From: Microbacterium sp. SS28
Lineage (GTDB): Bacteria > Actinomycetota > Actinomycetes > Actinomycetales > Microbacteriaceae
Length of the DNA: 44,193 nt
Assembly: GCF_022761035.1 (NCBI RefSeq)
Contig: NZ_JAKWJP010000010.1
Coordinates: 1 to 44,193, forward strand
Direction: 5' to 3'
Position 1 is the first letter of the stretch. The number at the start of each line of letters is the position of its first letter. The translations under genes and the position numbers were made by a program. Shown here one piece after another: positions 18,833 through 26,509 of this stretch. The notes below the pieces were generated by a model, which worked only from the letters and a program-made list of their open reading frames with translations, searched no databases and had not been told where the DNA came from.

Positions 18833-19539
18833 GCGCTCGCGGCCTCGGGCTCGGCCTCGGGCTCGGCCGCGGGCGAGGTCGTGCGCGCACGTTCCGCGAG
18901 GACGACGCCCGCCGCGATGAGCCCCTGGCCGAGGCAGTAGGTGATCATGACGAGCGGGCTCGTCCAGTCCGGCATCGCGTCGGGCGTGAAGAGGCGGAAG
19001 GCGAGGATCGTGTCGGACGCGAGGAAGAACGCGCCGCCCCACGCGATGAGCGGATGGCAGCGGGATGCCGCTGCCGCCGTGCCGCCGAGCACGAGTCCGT
19101 AGATCGCGACCGGGACGAGCAGCGCGCCGAGGCTCGGCCAGAGGACGAGCAGCAGCCCGACCCACCAGACGCCGTAGACAGCCGCCCACCCGGGGAGCCG
19201 CCGCACGGCGAGGATGCGCCAGAACAGCCAGATGTAGCAGAGGTGGGCGAGCCCGAAGCACAGGAGCATCATCGGCAGTTCGGGCGCGAACGGGAAGAAC
19301 GTGCCGGCGCCGTCGCCGAGCCACGAGAGCGCGATCGCGCAGAAGAGCAGGGTGTACGGCCGGCCCCACTGCGAGCCGCGGCCGGCCCAGAGCACGGCGA
19401 CGGCGAGCAGGGGCATGAGGGTCAGCTTGGTCGGCGCGGCGACGGCGTCGGCGCCGATCGCGAGGGCCGTGACGTGGACGAGGGCTGCGACGCCGTACAG
19501 CGCGAAGCCCCACCACGAGGCGCGGGGGAGGGAGGACAC
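18829..19539 (-). CDS. Lysoplasmalogenase-family (YhhN) membrane protein
   Basis: 236 residues, about eight transmembrane segments starting WWGFALYGVAALVHVTALAIG. It shows the YhhN/TMEM86 pattern: GDGAGTFFPF and a C-terminal FFLASDTILAFRLF, where polar D residues lie inside membrane segments. Family members hydrolyse the vinyl-ether bond of lysoplasmalogens; the bacterial substrate is not clear. The last 20 residues are an Ala/Glu-rich cytoplasmic tail. The GTG at 19539 has TACGAT 6 nt upstream, fitting a leaderless promoter. Translationally coupled to the S4 gene. Confidence 0.85.
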   Translation of the reverse strand: MSSLPRASWWGFALYGVAALVHVTALAIGADAVAAPTKLTLMPLLAVAVLWAGRGSQWGRPYTLLFCAIALSWLGDGAGTFFPFAPELPMMLLCFGLAHLCYIWLFWRILAVRRLPGWAAVYGVWWVGLLLVLWPSLGALLVPVAIYGLVLGGTAAAASRCHPLIAWGGAFFLASDTILAFRLFTPDAMPDWTSPLVMITYCLGQGLIAAGVVLAERARTTSPAAEPEAEPEAASA

Positions 19540-19570
19540 GGCTCCATCGTAGGTCGGCGCCGCGCAGCGC

Positions 19571-20155
19571 TCAGGCGACCTCGAGCGTGACGATCGGCCG
19601 ATCGGGCTGCGGGCGGGCGATCTCGACGAACCCGGCGCTCTCGAACGTCGAGAGGACGCCGTGGTACAGGTCGTTCGCCGACTTGCGGGGACCCGTCTTC
19701 GGATCGAACGGATACGCCTCGATGATCCGGGCGCCGTTGTCGCGCGCGTAGTCGATCGCGGCAGCGAGCAGATGCGCCGTGAGGCCGTTCCCGCGGTGTT
19801 CCTTGCGCACGACGAAACAGGAGACGGCCCACACCGACGAGTCCTCGAGCGGCTCACGAGTCGTCTCGTTGATGATGCGCGTGCGGCCGATGCGGATCTG
19901 GTCGGTCCGCGGGCCGACGCGCACCCAGCCGGCCGGTTCGCCGTCGACGTAGGCGATGAGCGCGGGCGGCGGCCCCGCCGCGATCTCGTGTCTCAGCAGC
20001 TCCTGGCGCTCCGCCTGCGAGGACTTCTGGAACTCGGCGTTCGTGAGCGTCCACCACTGGCACTGGCAGCTGCGCCCGTCGCCCCCGCCGGTCAGCGCGT
20101 GCTGGGCGTCGTCGAAGCGATCGGATGTCGCGGGCTCGATCGTGATCTTCGGCAT
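19571..20155 (-). CDS. GNAT-like acetyltransferase (CxC type), copy 1
   Basis: 194 residues. An N-terminal GNAT strand (KITIEPATSDRFDD) is followed by a CQCQWW motif near residues 30-35, then VWAVSCFVVRKEHRGNGLTAHLL with the acetyl-CoA loop RKEHRGNG, and ESAGFVEIAR near the end. The gene at 30175-30774 is a paralogue with the same layout. The two cysteines in the first third are a hallmark of this subfamily; substrate unknown. The ATG at 20155 has TAGCGT 7 nt upstream, a leaderless-type start. Confidence 0.85.
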   Translation of the reverse strand: MPKITIEPATSDRFDDAQHALTGGGDGRSCQCQWWTLTNAEFQKSSQAERQELLRHEIAAGPPPALIAYVDGEPAGWVRVGPRTDQIRIGRTRIINETTREPLEDSSVWAVSCFVVRKEHRGNGLTAHLLAAAIDYARDNGARIIEAYPFDPKTGPRKSANDLYHGVLSTFESAGFVEIARPQPDRPIVTLEVA

Positions 20156-20198
20156 GCGCGGCACGCTACCCGCGACCCCCGACACGGGCAAGGCACCA

Positions 20199-20240
20199 GG
20201 CGCGCGGGTGCGGTTCGTCCTCGGACCGCACCCGCGCGCC
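20199..20240. terminator. Strong stem-loop after the flavohemoglobin gene
   Basis: A perfect 16-bp GC-rich stem (GGCGCGCGGGTGCGGT at 20199-20214 with its complement at 20225-20240) around a 10-nt loop. It lies 5 nt beyond the flavohemoglobin stop codon on the - strand, so it most likely terminates that transcript, although no long T run follows. Confidence 0.8.
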
Positions 20241-20245
20241 GAGCG

Positions 20246-21466
20246 TCAGGCGGGGACGCTCTCGGGCTGCTGCGCCCAGAGGTCCGGTCCGAACACCTCG
20301 TAGTGGATCCGCTCGCTCGGGATGCCGCGCGAGATGAGCGTCGCGCGGGAGGCGCGCATGAAGGGCAGCGGGCCGCACATGAAGACGCTCGCGTCCTCGG
20401 GCAGCTCGACCTCGGCGAGGTCCATGAAGCCCGGGAGAGCGGGGTGGAGCGTCGGCGCCTGCGCGGCATCCGTCTCGTACCAGTTCTGAGCCTTCGCATC
20501 GGGCATGGCCAGGACCTGCCGGCGCAGCGACGAGTAGAGCGCGTGGGTGTCGTGCGCGCGGTCGGCGTGGAAGAGCCGCACCGTGCGCGCGGGCTGACGG
20601 CGCGAGAGGTCTTCGAGGATCGCCGCGATCGGCGTGATGCCGATGCCCGCCGAGACGAGCACGAGCGGGCGCTCGGAATCGTCGAGCACGACGTCGCCGG
20701 CCGGCTGCGACACGTCGAGCAGCGTGCCGGGCTTGGCGTTCTCGTGCAGCCACGTCGAGACCTGGCCGTCCGGAGCGCCGCCGGCGCCCTGCACGCGCTT
20801 GATCGTGACGCGGAGCGAGTCGCCGCGCGGACCGGACGAGATCGTGTACTGGCGCGGCTGGCGCGAGCCGTCGGGCAGGTCGACGGCGATCGCGACGTAC
20901 TGTCCGGTGCGGTGCGACGGCACGGTGCCCGTCACGGGCGCGAGCAGGAGCGAGAACACGTCGTCGGACTCTTCGAAGCGCTCCACGACGCGATGCGTGC
21001 GCCAAGGATCCTCGGGATCCGTGCCGCCGAGGGCGTAGAGCTTCGCCTCCTCTGCGATGAGGGCCGTCGCGAAGAGCCAGTAGACCTCGTCCCACGCGGC
21101 GCGCACTTCGGGAGTCACGGCATCGCCGAGCACCGTGCCGACGGCGTCGAGCAGGTGGTGGCCGACGATCAGATACGAGCGCGCCTGGATGCCGAGCGAG
21201 ACGTGTTTGTGGGCGATGCGGCGCATGACGGGCGCGAAGTCGGGCGCATCGGGATCGATGAGCTGCACCGCGAAGGCGACGACCGAGGCCGCGAGCGCCT
21301 TCGGCTGCTCGCCGATCGCCTGGTTGGCGCGGTTGAAGACACGCAGCAGCTCGGGGTGGGCGGCGAACATCGCGGGATAGAAGACCTTCGTGATCTCCTC
21401 CGCATGGGCGGCGACGACCCCCGCAGTGGCGCGGACGACGGCCTCGGACTCCGGTGAGAGCTTCAT
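20246..21466 (-). CDS. hmp: Flavohemoglobin, nitric oxide dioxygenase
   Basis: 406 residues, full length. Oxidises NO to nitrate with O2 and NAD(P)H. The globin domain has the distal Y30 and Q54 and the proximal H88 in AHKHVSLGI. The FAD-binding part has RQYTISS, and the NAD part has AGIGITPIAAIL, CGPLPFM and the aromatic end YEVFGP. Start is ATG 21466 with AAGGAAG 6 nt upstream. It is divergent from a winged-helix regulator with 134 bp between the starts, which suggests local NO-responsive control. Confidence 0.95.
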   Translation of the reverse strand: MKLSPESEAVVRATAGVVAAHAEEITKVFYPAMFAAHPELLRVFNRANQAIGEQPKALAASVVAFAVQLIDPDAPDFAPVMRRIAHKHVSLGIQARSYLIVGHHLLDAVGTVLGDAVTPEVRAAWDEVYWLFATALIAEEAKLYALGGTDPEDPWRTHRVVERFEESDDVFSLLLAPVTGTVPSHRTGQYVAIAVDLPDGSRQPRQYTISSGPRGDSLRVTIKRVQGAGGAPDGQVSTWLHENAKPGTLLDVSQPAGDVVLDDSERPLVLVSAGIGITPIAAILEDLSRRQPARTVRLFHADRAHDTHALYSSLRRQVLAMPDAKAQNWYETDAAQAPTLHPALPGFMDLAEVELPEDASVFMCGPLPFMRASRATLISRGIPSERIHYEVFGPDLWAQQPESVPA

Positions 21467-21600
21467 GACGCTTCCTTTCTCCTTCGAGTCACAGCTCTCC
21501 GACACTGGCGTGTCCGGTTCGGGCCTTGTTGAGCTTTCTGCCGGGTTAAACCGCATCCTCATCCGGGCCTCATGATCGAGGGCTGGGCTAGCCTCGATCC
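21467..21600. promoter_or_regulatory. Divergent hmp / regulator control region
   Basis: Holds the hmp ribosome binding site and, on the + strand, TAGCCT (21589-21594) 6 nt before the regulator ATG, a leaderless-type promoter. A near-perfect 12-bp dyad CGGGTTAAACCG lies at 21542-21553 (one mismatched pair) and is the only clear symmetric element, so it is a candidate operator. No certain hmp -10 box was found. Confidence 0.5.
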
Positions 21601-22212
21601 ATGCCCCGCCGCGCTCACGACTTCCGCGGGCTCACTCAGCCCCGTCGGATGCAGCTGCTGCGCGCCATCCAGCGCGTGCCGGGGCGCCGCGCGGGCGAGC
21701 TCGCGTCGGAGTGCGGCATCCCGCTCAACACCGTCCGCGACCACCTGCGCGTGCTCGAGGACGAGGGCCTGATCCGCAGCGAGACCGTGCAGGTCGGCAC
21801 GCGCGGCAGGCCGCCGGTCGTTTTCCATCCCGTGCGCGAGTCGTCCTCGAGCGCCGTCGCCGAGGCGCGCGTCGTCGGTGCGCACGACAGGGGACGGATG
21901 CTGCGTGCCGTTACCCGCACGGAGGCCCCGGTACTCGATCCCGAGGCGTCACGGCAGCTCGATGTGCTGTACGAGCATCTCGAGGATGCGGGCCTCGATC
22001 CGACCGTCGACGAGGAGGCCCTCTCGTTCGATCTCGCCCCGTGCCGGTACCACGACATGATCGACGAGGACCGCGCGCTCGTCTGCGGCGTGCACGAGCG
22101 GCTCGTCCGCGATGTGCTCGCGCACGCCGACGGCCCGCTGTCGCTGCAGGTGCTGCAGCCCTTCGTGACGGCGCACCGGTGCCGCCTGCTCCTCACGGCA
22201 GCGAGCGACTGA
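21601..22212 (+). CDS. Winged-helix regulator with Cys/His cluster, likely NO or redox sensor
   Basis: 203 residues. An N-terminal winged helix (LLRAIQRVPGRRAGELASECGIPLNTVRDHLRVLEDEGLI with RGRPPVVF as the wing) is of the ArsR/DeoR/SufR type. The C-terminal part carries C148-x2-H151, C162-x2-H165 and C194, in the style of metal or Fe-S binding regulators. It is divergent from hmp, so control of NO detoxification is the simplest inference. It starts at the ATG with a TAGCCT box 6 nt upstream. Alternatives are a zinc-structural role for the cysteines or control of other targets. Confidence 0.8.
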   Translation: MPRRAHDFRGLTQPRRMQLLRAIQRVPGRRAGELASECGIPLNTVRDHLRVLEDEGLIRSETVQVGTRGRPPVVFHPVRESSSSAVAEARVVGAHDRGRMLRAVTRTEAPVLDPEASRQLDVLYEHLEDAGLDPTVDEEALSFDLAPCRYHDMIDEDRALVCGVHERLVRDVLAHADGPLSLQVLQPFVTAHRCRLLLTAASD

Positions 22213-22237
22213 AAGCGCGTCCGGGCACCGCCCTCGG

Positions 22238-22267
22238 TTCGCGAGCGCTGTCGCGAGCGGGTAGGAT
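22238..22267 (+). promoter_or_regulatory. Promoter of tRNA-Pro
   Basis: TTCGCG (22238-22243) and TAGGAT (22262-22267), spaced 18 bp, lie about 32 bp before the tRNA. This gives an expected start near 22274 and a 5' leader of about 25 nt. Confidence 0.5.
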
Positions 22268-22298
22268 GGGGGAGTTGTCCACGCGAAGGCGCGGTCAA

Positions 22299-22372
22299 CG
22301 GGATGTGGCGCAGCTTGGTAGCGCACCTGACTGGGGGTCAGGGGGTCGCAGGTTCAAATCCTGTCATCCCGA
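22299..22372 (+). tRNA. tRNA-Pro (anticodon GGG)
   Basis: Full cloverleaf: acceptor arms CGGGATG (22299-22305) and CATCCCG (22365-22371), D arm GCGCAGCTTGGTAGCGC, anticodon stem CCTGA/TCAGG with loop CTGGGGG (T33 then GGG), and T arm with GGTTCAAATCC. Discriminator base A at 22372; CCA is not encoded. No second copy of the 3' end is visible in the window, so there is no sign that the gene was used as an attachment site here. Confidence 0.96.
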
Positions 22373-22375
22373 CAG

Positions 22376-22418
22376 AAATGACGAAGGGTCGGCCTCGAGG
22401 CCGGCCCTTCGTCATTTT
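22376..22418. terminator. Rho-independent terminator after tRNA-Pro
   Basis: A stem of 19 pairs (AAATGACGAAGGG... with one G-T pair) and a TCGA loop, ending in TTTT at 22415-22418. One of the clearest terminators in the window. It separates the tRNA from the nuclease gene that follows. Confidence 0.9.
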
Positions 22419-22460
22419 CGCTTGAGCAGCCACGTCCGTGGTCTCTCGTAAGCTCCGCGC

Positions 22461-23189
22461 ATGGCCCGGGACCGAACGTACACAGACGATCAGCTCAGCG
22501 TCTCGATTGCGCGGTCGCATTCCTGGCGAGCGACCCTGCGGGAACTCGGACTGGCGGCGACCTCGGCAGGCGCAATGCGGTCCGTCCGCTCGCGGGCCGA
22601 CGTGCTCGGCTTGGACTACAGTCACTTCTCGACCGCTCGGCTCACATCGGAGCGTCTGCGTGCGGCGGTGTCCGACTCCGAGACCTGGGGTGAGGTGATC
22701 GAACGCCTCGGACTGCGGGGCGCATCGGGCATAGCTGCCGCAAGGGGCCACGCCGCGCGGCTGGGCGTTGACGTGGCGCATCTGGCGCCGCGTTCCGAGT
22801 CGGCGATTCCTCTGGATGTCCGACCCGATACTGTGAACCTGCCGCGAGCCGGCTCGCTGCTCGCGGCAGCGTGGTTCACGCTGTGTGGACAGGAGGTCTC
22901 CTGGCCTCTCGAACCCAGTCGATACGACCTGCTCGTCCAAAGCGGCGAGGGGATTCGCCGCGTGCAGGTCAAGACGACGACGGTGCGCGCGGGCGATACA
23001 TGGAAGGTGTACCTGTCCACGGCGGGACGCGGACGCAGGACGTACGATCCCGACGAGATCGATGACTTCTTCGTGATCGATGGGTCGCTTACCTACTTTC
23101 AGATCCCGCTCACCGAAGTGGGCGGTCGGCAGGCGATCCACCTCTCTGCGTACGAGAGATTCCGGCTCCGGCCTGTGGCGTTCGGTTGA
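22461..23189 (+). CDS. Putative PD-(D/E)XK endonuclease with two HTH-like repeats
   Basis: 242 residues. The first 108 are two copies of a 48-residue helical unit (8-56, ending LGLDYSHF; 61-108, ending LGVDVAHL), resembling DNA-binding repeats I recall from actinobacterial HNH endonucleases. Residues 130-235 look like the group I intron-associated PD-(D/E)XK family: AWFTLCGQEVSWPLE, then RYDLLV (D156), then RVQVKTTT with Q169-V-K171 as the (D/E/Q)xK element, and a conserved YDPDEIDDFFVID. The ATG has TAAGCT 6 nt upstream, a leaderless start. It lies directly after the tRNA-Pro terminator, with no partner gene, intron or repeats seen. Base composition is lower in G+C than neighbours. Likely a homing-type or defence nuclease; activity not provable here. 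Confidence 0.75.
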   Translation: MARDRTYTDDQLSVSIARSHSWRATLRELGLAATSAGAMRSVRSRADVLGLDYSHFSTARLTSERLRAAVSDSETWGEVIERLGLRGASGIAAARGHAARLGVDVAHLAPRSESAIPLDVRPDTVNLPRAGSLLAAAWFTLCGQEVSWPLEPSRYDLLVQSGEGIRRVQVKTTTVRAGDTWKVYLSTAGRGRRTYDPDEIDDFFVIDGSLTYFQIPLTEVGGRQAIHLSAYERFRLRPVAFG

Positions 23190-23245
23190 CGCTCGCGAAC
23201 GGGACCTCGGAAATCACGACATCGAACCACTCTCGAGTTCGCCCG

Positions 23246-23274
23246 TTGTGTGGTCAGACCACATGCGCCATAAT
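23246..23274 (+). promoter_or_regulatory. adhE promoter with GntR/FadR-type operator
   Basis: TTGTGT (23246-23251), a 17-bp spacer and CATAAT (23269-23274) form a good sigma-70 type promoter. A perfect 7-1-7 palindrome, TGTGGTCAGACCACA (23249-23263), overlaps the -35 box and spacer. Its TGGT-n3-ACCA core is the pattern bound by FadR-subfamily GntR repressors such as LldR. A bound protein would block RNA polymerase. No GntR gene is in the window. Confidence 0.75.
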
Positions 23275-23307
23275 TGATCTCGACAGGGCGCGGACACAGA
23301 TCGCCGG

Positions 23308-23350
23308 GCCCAGGAAAGCAAGGATGCGGATGTCGCATCCGCTCCTGGGT
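23308..23350 (+). promoter_or_regulatory. Structured 5' leader of adhE
   Basis: Within the roughly 80-nt leader, CCCAGGA (23309-23315) pairs with TCCTGGG (23343-23349), enclosing two overlapping, mutually exclusive 7-bp hairpins: GGATGCG/CGCATCC and GCGGATG/CATCCGC. The ribosome binding site GGAGA (23352-23356) starts 3 nt after the outer stem. The arrangement could affect translation or mRNA stability. Confidence 0.5.
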
Positions 23351-23361
23351 TGGAGATCACA

Positions 23362-26091
23362 ATGTCCACGTCGATCGATGCACTCGTCGCGAAGGCGCAG
23401 GAAGCGCTCGCTGAGTACGGGTCCTTCACGCAGGAAGAGATCGACCACATCGTGCGCAAGGCATCGGTGGCGGCTCTCCACGAGCACGGACCCCTCGCGG
23501 TGCTCGCGGTGGAAGAGACAGGTCGAGGCCTCTTCGAGGACAAGGCCGTCAAGAACATGTTCGCCTGCGAGCACGTGACGCACTCGATCATCAAGCAGAA
23601 GACGGTCGGAGTCATCTCGCACGACGACATCACGGGCATCACCGAGATCGCCGACCCCGTCGGCGTCGTCTGCGCACTGACCCCCGTGACCAACCCCACC
23701 TCGACGACGATCTTCAAGTCGCTCATCGCGCTGAAGACCCGCAACCCGATCGTCTTCGGCTTCCACCCGTCGGCCCAGCGCTCCTCGGTCGCCGCCGCGA
23801 CGATCGTGCGCGACGCGGCGGTCGCCGCCGGCGCCCCGGAGAACTGCATCCAGTGGATCGAAGAGCCGTCGATGGAGGCATCCGGCGAGCTCATGAACCA
23901 CCCGGGCGTCGCCCTCATCCTCGCGACGGGCGGCAACGCCATGGTCCGCGCCGCGTACTCGTGCGGCAAGCCGGCCCTCGGCGTCGGCGCGGGCAACGTC
24001 CCCGCCTTCATCGAGCGCACCGCGAAGGTCGGTCGCGCCGTCAACGACATCGTGCTCTCGAAGTCCTTCGACATGGGCATGGTGTGCGCGTCGGAGCAGG
24101 CCGTCATCCTCGACGAGCCCATCGCCGAAGAGGCGCTCGCCGAGTTCGAGCGGCTGCACGCGTACCGCGTCAACGCGGACGAGAAGCGGATGCTGGAGGA
24201 GTTCATCTTCGGAGTCACAGCCACCTCTGAGAACTGTGGCCTGGCGAAGCTCAACGCCAAGGTCGTCGGGCAGTCGCCCGTCTGGATCGCCGAGCAGGCC
24301 GGCTTCTCGGTCCCCGAGGACACCTCGATCCTGCTCGCGGACGTCGCGAGCGTCGGCCCGCAGGAGCCCCTGACGCGCGAGAAGCTCGCCCCCGTGCTCG
24401 CCGTGCTGCGCGCTGCGACCCCCGCTGAGGGCATCGACCTCTCGGCGCAGATGGTGGCCTTCGACGGCCTCGGCCACTCGGGTGCCATCCACTCGAACGA
24501 CGCCGCCGTCATCGCCGACTTCGCCGAGGCGGTCAAGGCCGTGCGCATCATCGAGAACGCCCCGTCGGCCCTCGGCGGCATCGGCGACATCTACAACGCC
24601 TTCATGCCGTCGCTGACCCTGGGCTGCGGCTCCTACGGCCGCAACTCGGTCTCGAACAACGTCTCGGCGGTGAACCTCCTCAACGTCAAGCGCGTCGGTC
24701 GCCGCAACAACAACCTGCAGTGGTTCAAGGTGCCGGCGAAGACGTACTTCGAGCCGAACTCGATCCGCTACCTCATCGACATGAAGGGCGTCCAGCGCGT
24801 CACGATCGTGACCGACGCGGGCATGACCCGCATGGGCTTCGTCGACAAGGTGATCGACGTGCTGAACCGCCGTCCCGGTCGCGTGCAGCTGCAGATCATC
24901 GACAACGTCCTTCCCGAGCCGAAGCTCTCGACCGTCCAGGCCGGTGCCGCGCAGATGCGCGAGTTCAAGCCCGACACGATCATCGCGCTCGGCGGCGGTT
25001 CGCCGATGGACGCCGCGAAGGTCATGTGGCTCCTGTACGAGAACCCCGACGTGCAGTTCTCCGACATGCGCGAGAAGTTCTTCGACGTGCGCAAGCGCGC
25101 GTTCAAGTTCCCCGAGCTCGGCAAGCAGGCCAAGCTCGTGTGCATCCCGACGACGTCGGGCACGGGCTCCGAGATGACGCCGTTCGCGGTCATCACGGAC
25201 GACGAGACGGGCAACAAGTACCCGCTCGCCGACTACGCGCTCACGCCGTCCGTCGCGATCATCGACCCCCAGCTGACGAAGGCGCTCCCGGGCTTCCTCG
25301 TGGCTGACGCCGGGTTCGACGCCCTCACGCACGCGACCGAGGCCTATGTCTCGGTGTACGCGAACGACTACACCGACGGCCTGTGCCTGCACGCGATCAA
25401 GCTCATCTTCGAGAACATCGAGCGCAGCGCCCAGGCGCAGCCGAATTCGACCGCTGCCGAAGACATCCGGGCCCGCGAGAAGATGCACAACGCGGCATCC
25501 ATCTCGGGCATGGCGTTCGGCAACGCGTTCCTGGGCATCGTGCACGCGATGGCCCACGTGACGGGGTCGAAGTTCCACCTCGTCCACGGCCGCACGAACG
25601 CGATCTACCTGCCGCACGTCATCCGCTACAACGGGCGCATCCCCACGAAGCTCACGAGCTGGCCGAAGTACGAGCGCTACATCGCGCCCGAGCGCTTCCA
25701 GGAGATCGCGGCGCACCTCGGCCTGCCGGCGTCGACCCCCGAAGAGGGCGTCGAGAGCTACGCGAAGGCCGTCGAGAAGCTGCGCGACGCGGTCGGCATC
25801 GAGCGGTCGTTCCAGCAGCAGGGTGTCGCCGAGGGCGACTTCATCGGCCGCCTCGACGAGCTCGCGATGGCCGCCTACGGCGACCAGTGCGCGCCCGCCA
25901 ACCCGCGGATGCCGATGCTCGCCGACATGCGGACGATCATGGAGGCCGCCTACTACGGCACGTCCTTCGACGAGGTCCGCGCCCACCGTGCGCACACCGC
26001 ACAGGCCGGCGACTCGGTGACGGCGGCTCCTGCCGCCGAGGCCGCTCCGAAGGCTGCCAAGGTCTCCGCCAAGGCGACCAAGGCCGCGTAA
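23362..26091 (+). CDS. adhE: Bifunctional acetaldehyde-CoA / alcohol dehydrogenase
   Basis: 909 residues. Reduces acetyl-CoA to acetaldehyde and then ethanol, regenerating NAD+ during oxygen limitation; AdhE forms filaments called spirosomes. The N-terminal aldehyde dehydrogenase has the catalytic C242 in MGMVCASEQAV. The C-terminal iron-dependent alcohol dehydrogenase starts near 460 and has GGGSPMDAAK and the metal ligands in DAGFDALTHATEAY, GIVHAMAHVTG and LVHGRTNAIYLPHV. Start ATG 23362 has GGAGA 5 nt upstream. The last 25 residues are an Ala/Lys-rich, low-complexity tail that is not part of the enzyme fold. Monocistronic, with its own promoter and terminator. Confidence 0.96.
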   Translation: MSTSIDALVAKAQEALAEYGSFTQEEIDHIVRKASVAALHEHGPLAVLAVEETGRGLFEDKAVKNMFACEHVTHSIIKQKTVGVISHDDITGITEIADPVGVVCALTPVTNPTSTTIFKSLIALKTRNPIVFGFHPSAQRSSVAAATIVRDAAVAAGAPENCIQWIEEPSMEASGELMNHPGVALILATGGNAMVRAAYSCGKPALGVGAGNVPAFIERTAKVGRAVNDIVLSKSFDMGMVCASEQAVILDEPIAEEALAEFERLHAYRVNADEKRMLEEFIFGVTATSENCGLAKLNAKVVGQSPVWIAEQAGFSVPEDTSILLADVASVGPQEPLTREKLAPVLAVLRAATPAEGIDLSAQMVAFDGLGHSGAIHSNDAAVIADFAEAVKAVRIIENAPSALGGIGDIYNAFMPSLTLGCGSYGRNSVSNNVSAVNLLNVKRVGRRNNNLQWFKVPAKTYFEPNSIRYLIDMKGVQRVTIVTDAGMTRMGFVDKVIDVLNRRPGRVQLQIIDNVLPEPKLSTVQAGAAQMREFKPDTIIALGGGSPMDAAKVMWLLYENPDVQFSDMREKFFDVRKRAFKFPELGKQAKLVCIPTTSGTGSEMTPFAVITDDETGNKYPLADYALTPSVAIIDPQLTKALPGFLVADAGFDALTHATEAYVSVYANDYTDGLCLHAIKLIFENIERSAQAQPNSTAAEDIRAREKMHNAASISGMAFGNAFLGIVHAMAHVTGSKFHLVHGRTNAIYLPHVIRYNGRIPTKLTSWPKYERYIAPERFQEIAAHLGLPASTPEEGVESYAKAVEKLRDAVGIERSFQQQGVAEGDFIGRLDELAMAAYGDQCAPANPRMPMLADMRTIMEAAYYGTSFDEVRAHRAHTAQAGDSVTAAPAAEAAPKAAKVSAKATKAA

Positions 26092-26103
26092 CGCGACCAG
26101 ACC

Positions 26104-26140
26104 AGCGCCCCGTCCCACCTCGCCCGGGACGGGGCGCTTT
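26104..26140 (+). terminator. Terminator of adhE
   Basis: A perfect 13-bp stem, AGCGCCCCGTCCC (26104-26116) with its complement at 26126-26138, around a 9-nt loop, followed by TT. It begins 12 nt after the adhE stop. Confidence 0.9.
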
Positions 26141-26184
26141 CGCGTGCGCGAGCGAGCCCGCGAGCGAGCCCGGGAGCCCGCGAC

Positions 26185-26430
26185 TCAGCCCGCGAGCTTC
26201 TGCTTCGTGTATCCGACGATCGCCTGCGCGTGGCCGTGCCCGAGGCCGTACTCGGTCTTGAGGTACTCGACCGCCTCCATGTGCTTCTTCGTCTCGAGCT
26301 GCTCGACCGCGATGTCGAGCCAGTCCTGGATGGGGCACCCGTAGTTCTTCTCGATGCTCGGGAAGTACGAGGCGGGGCCCTTGACCTTCTCGTCCGACGG
26401 CGGCGGGGGAGTCACGCGATGTTCCGACAT
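26185..26430 (-). CDS. DUF4287 family protein
   Basis: 81 residues. Contains the DUF4287 pattern: SYFPSIEKNYGCPIQDWLDI, then KKHMEAVEYLKTEYGLGHGHAQAIVGYTKQK. Function unknown; the helical domain is common in actinobacteria. The ATG at 26430 has TAGCAT 7 nt upstream on the - strand, so it is probably leaderless. It is convergent with adhE. Confidence 0.88.
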   Translation of the reverse strand: MSEHRVTPPPPSDEKVKGPASYFPSIEKNYGCPIQDWLDIAVEQLETKKHMEAVEYLKTEYGLGHGHAQAIVGYTKQKLAG

Positions 26431-26509
26431 GGTCGCGATGCTAGCGAAGCGGTCGGACACAGCACATCCCGGGTTGCGGGATCCGGATGCCGCAACGGAC
26501 GATGGAGCA

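Noticed and set aside
22299..23189. Integrated element using tRNA-Pro as attachment site
   Set aside because: No second copy of the tRNA 3' end and no integrase nearby; only the single nuclease gene is unusual.
23254..26118. Very long open frame on the - strand opposite adhE (954 codons)
   Set aside because: Shadow frame caused by high G+C at third codon positions; Arg/Val/Asp-rich translation without any domain, while the + strand has a complete adhE.
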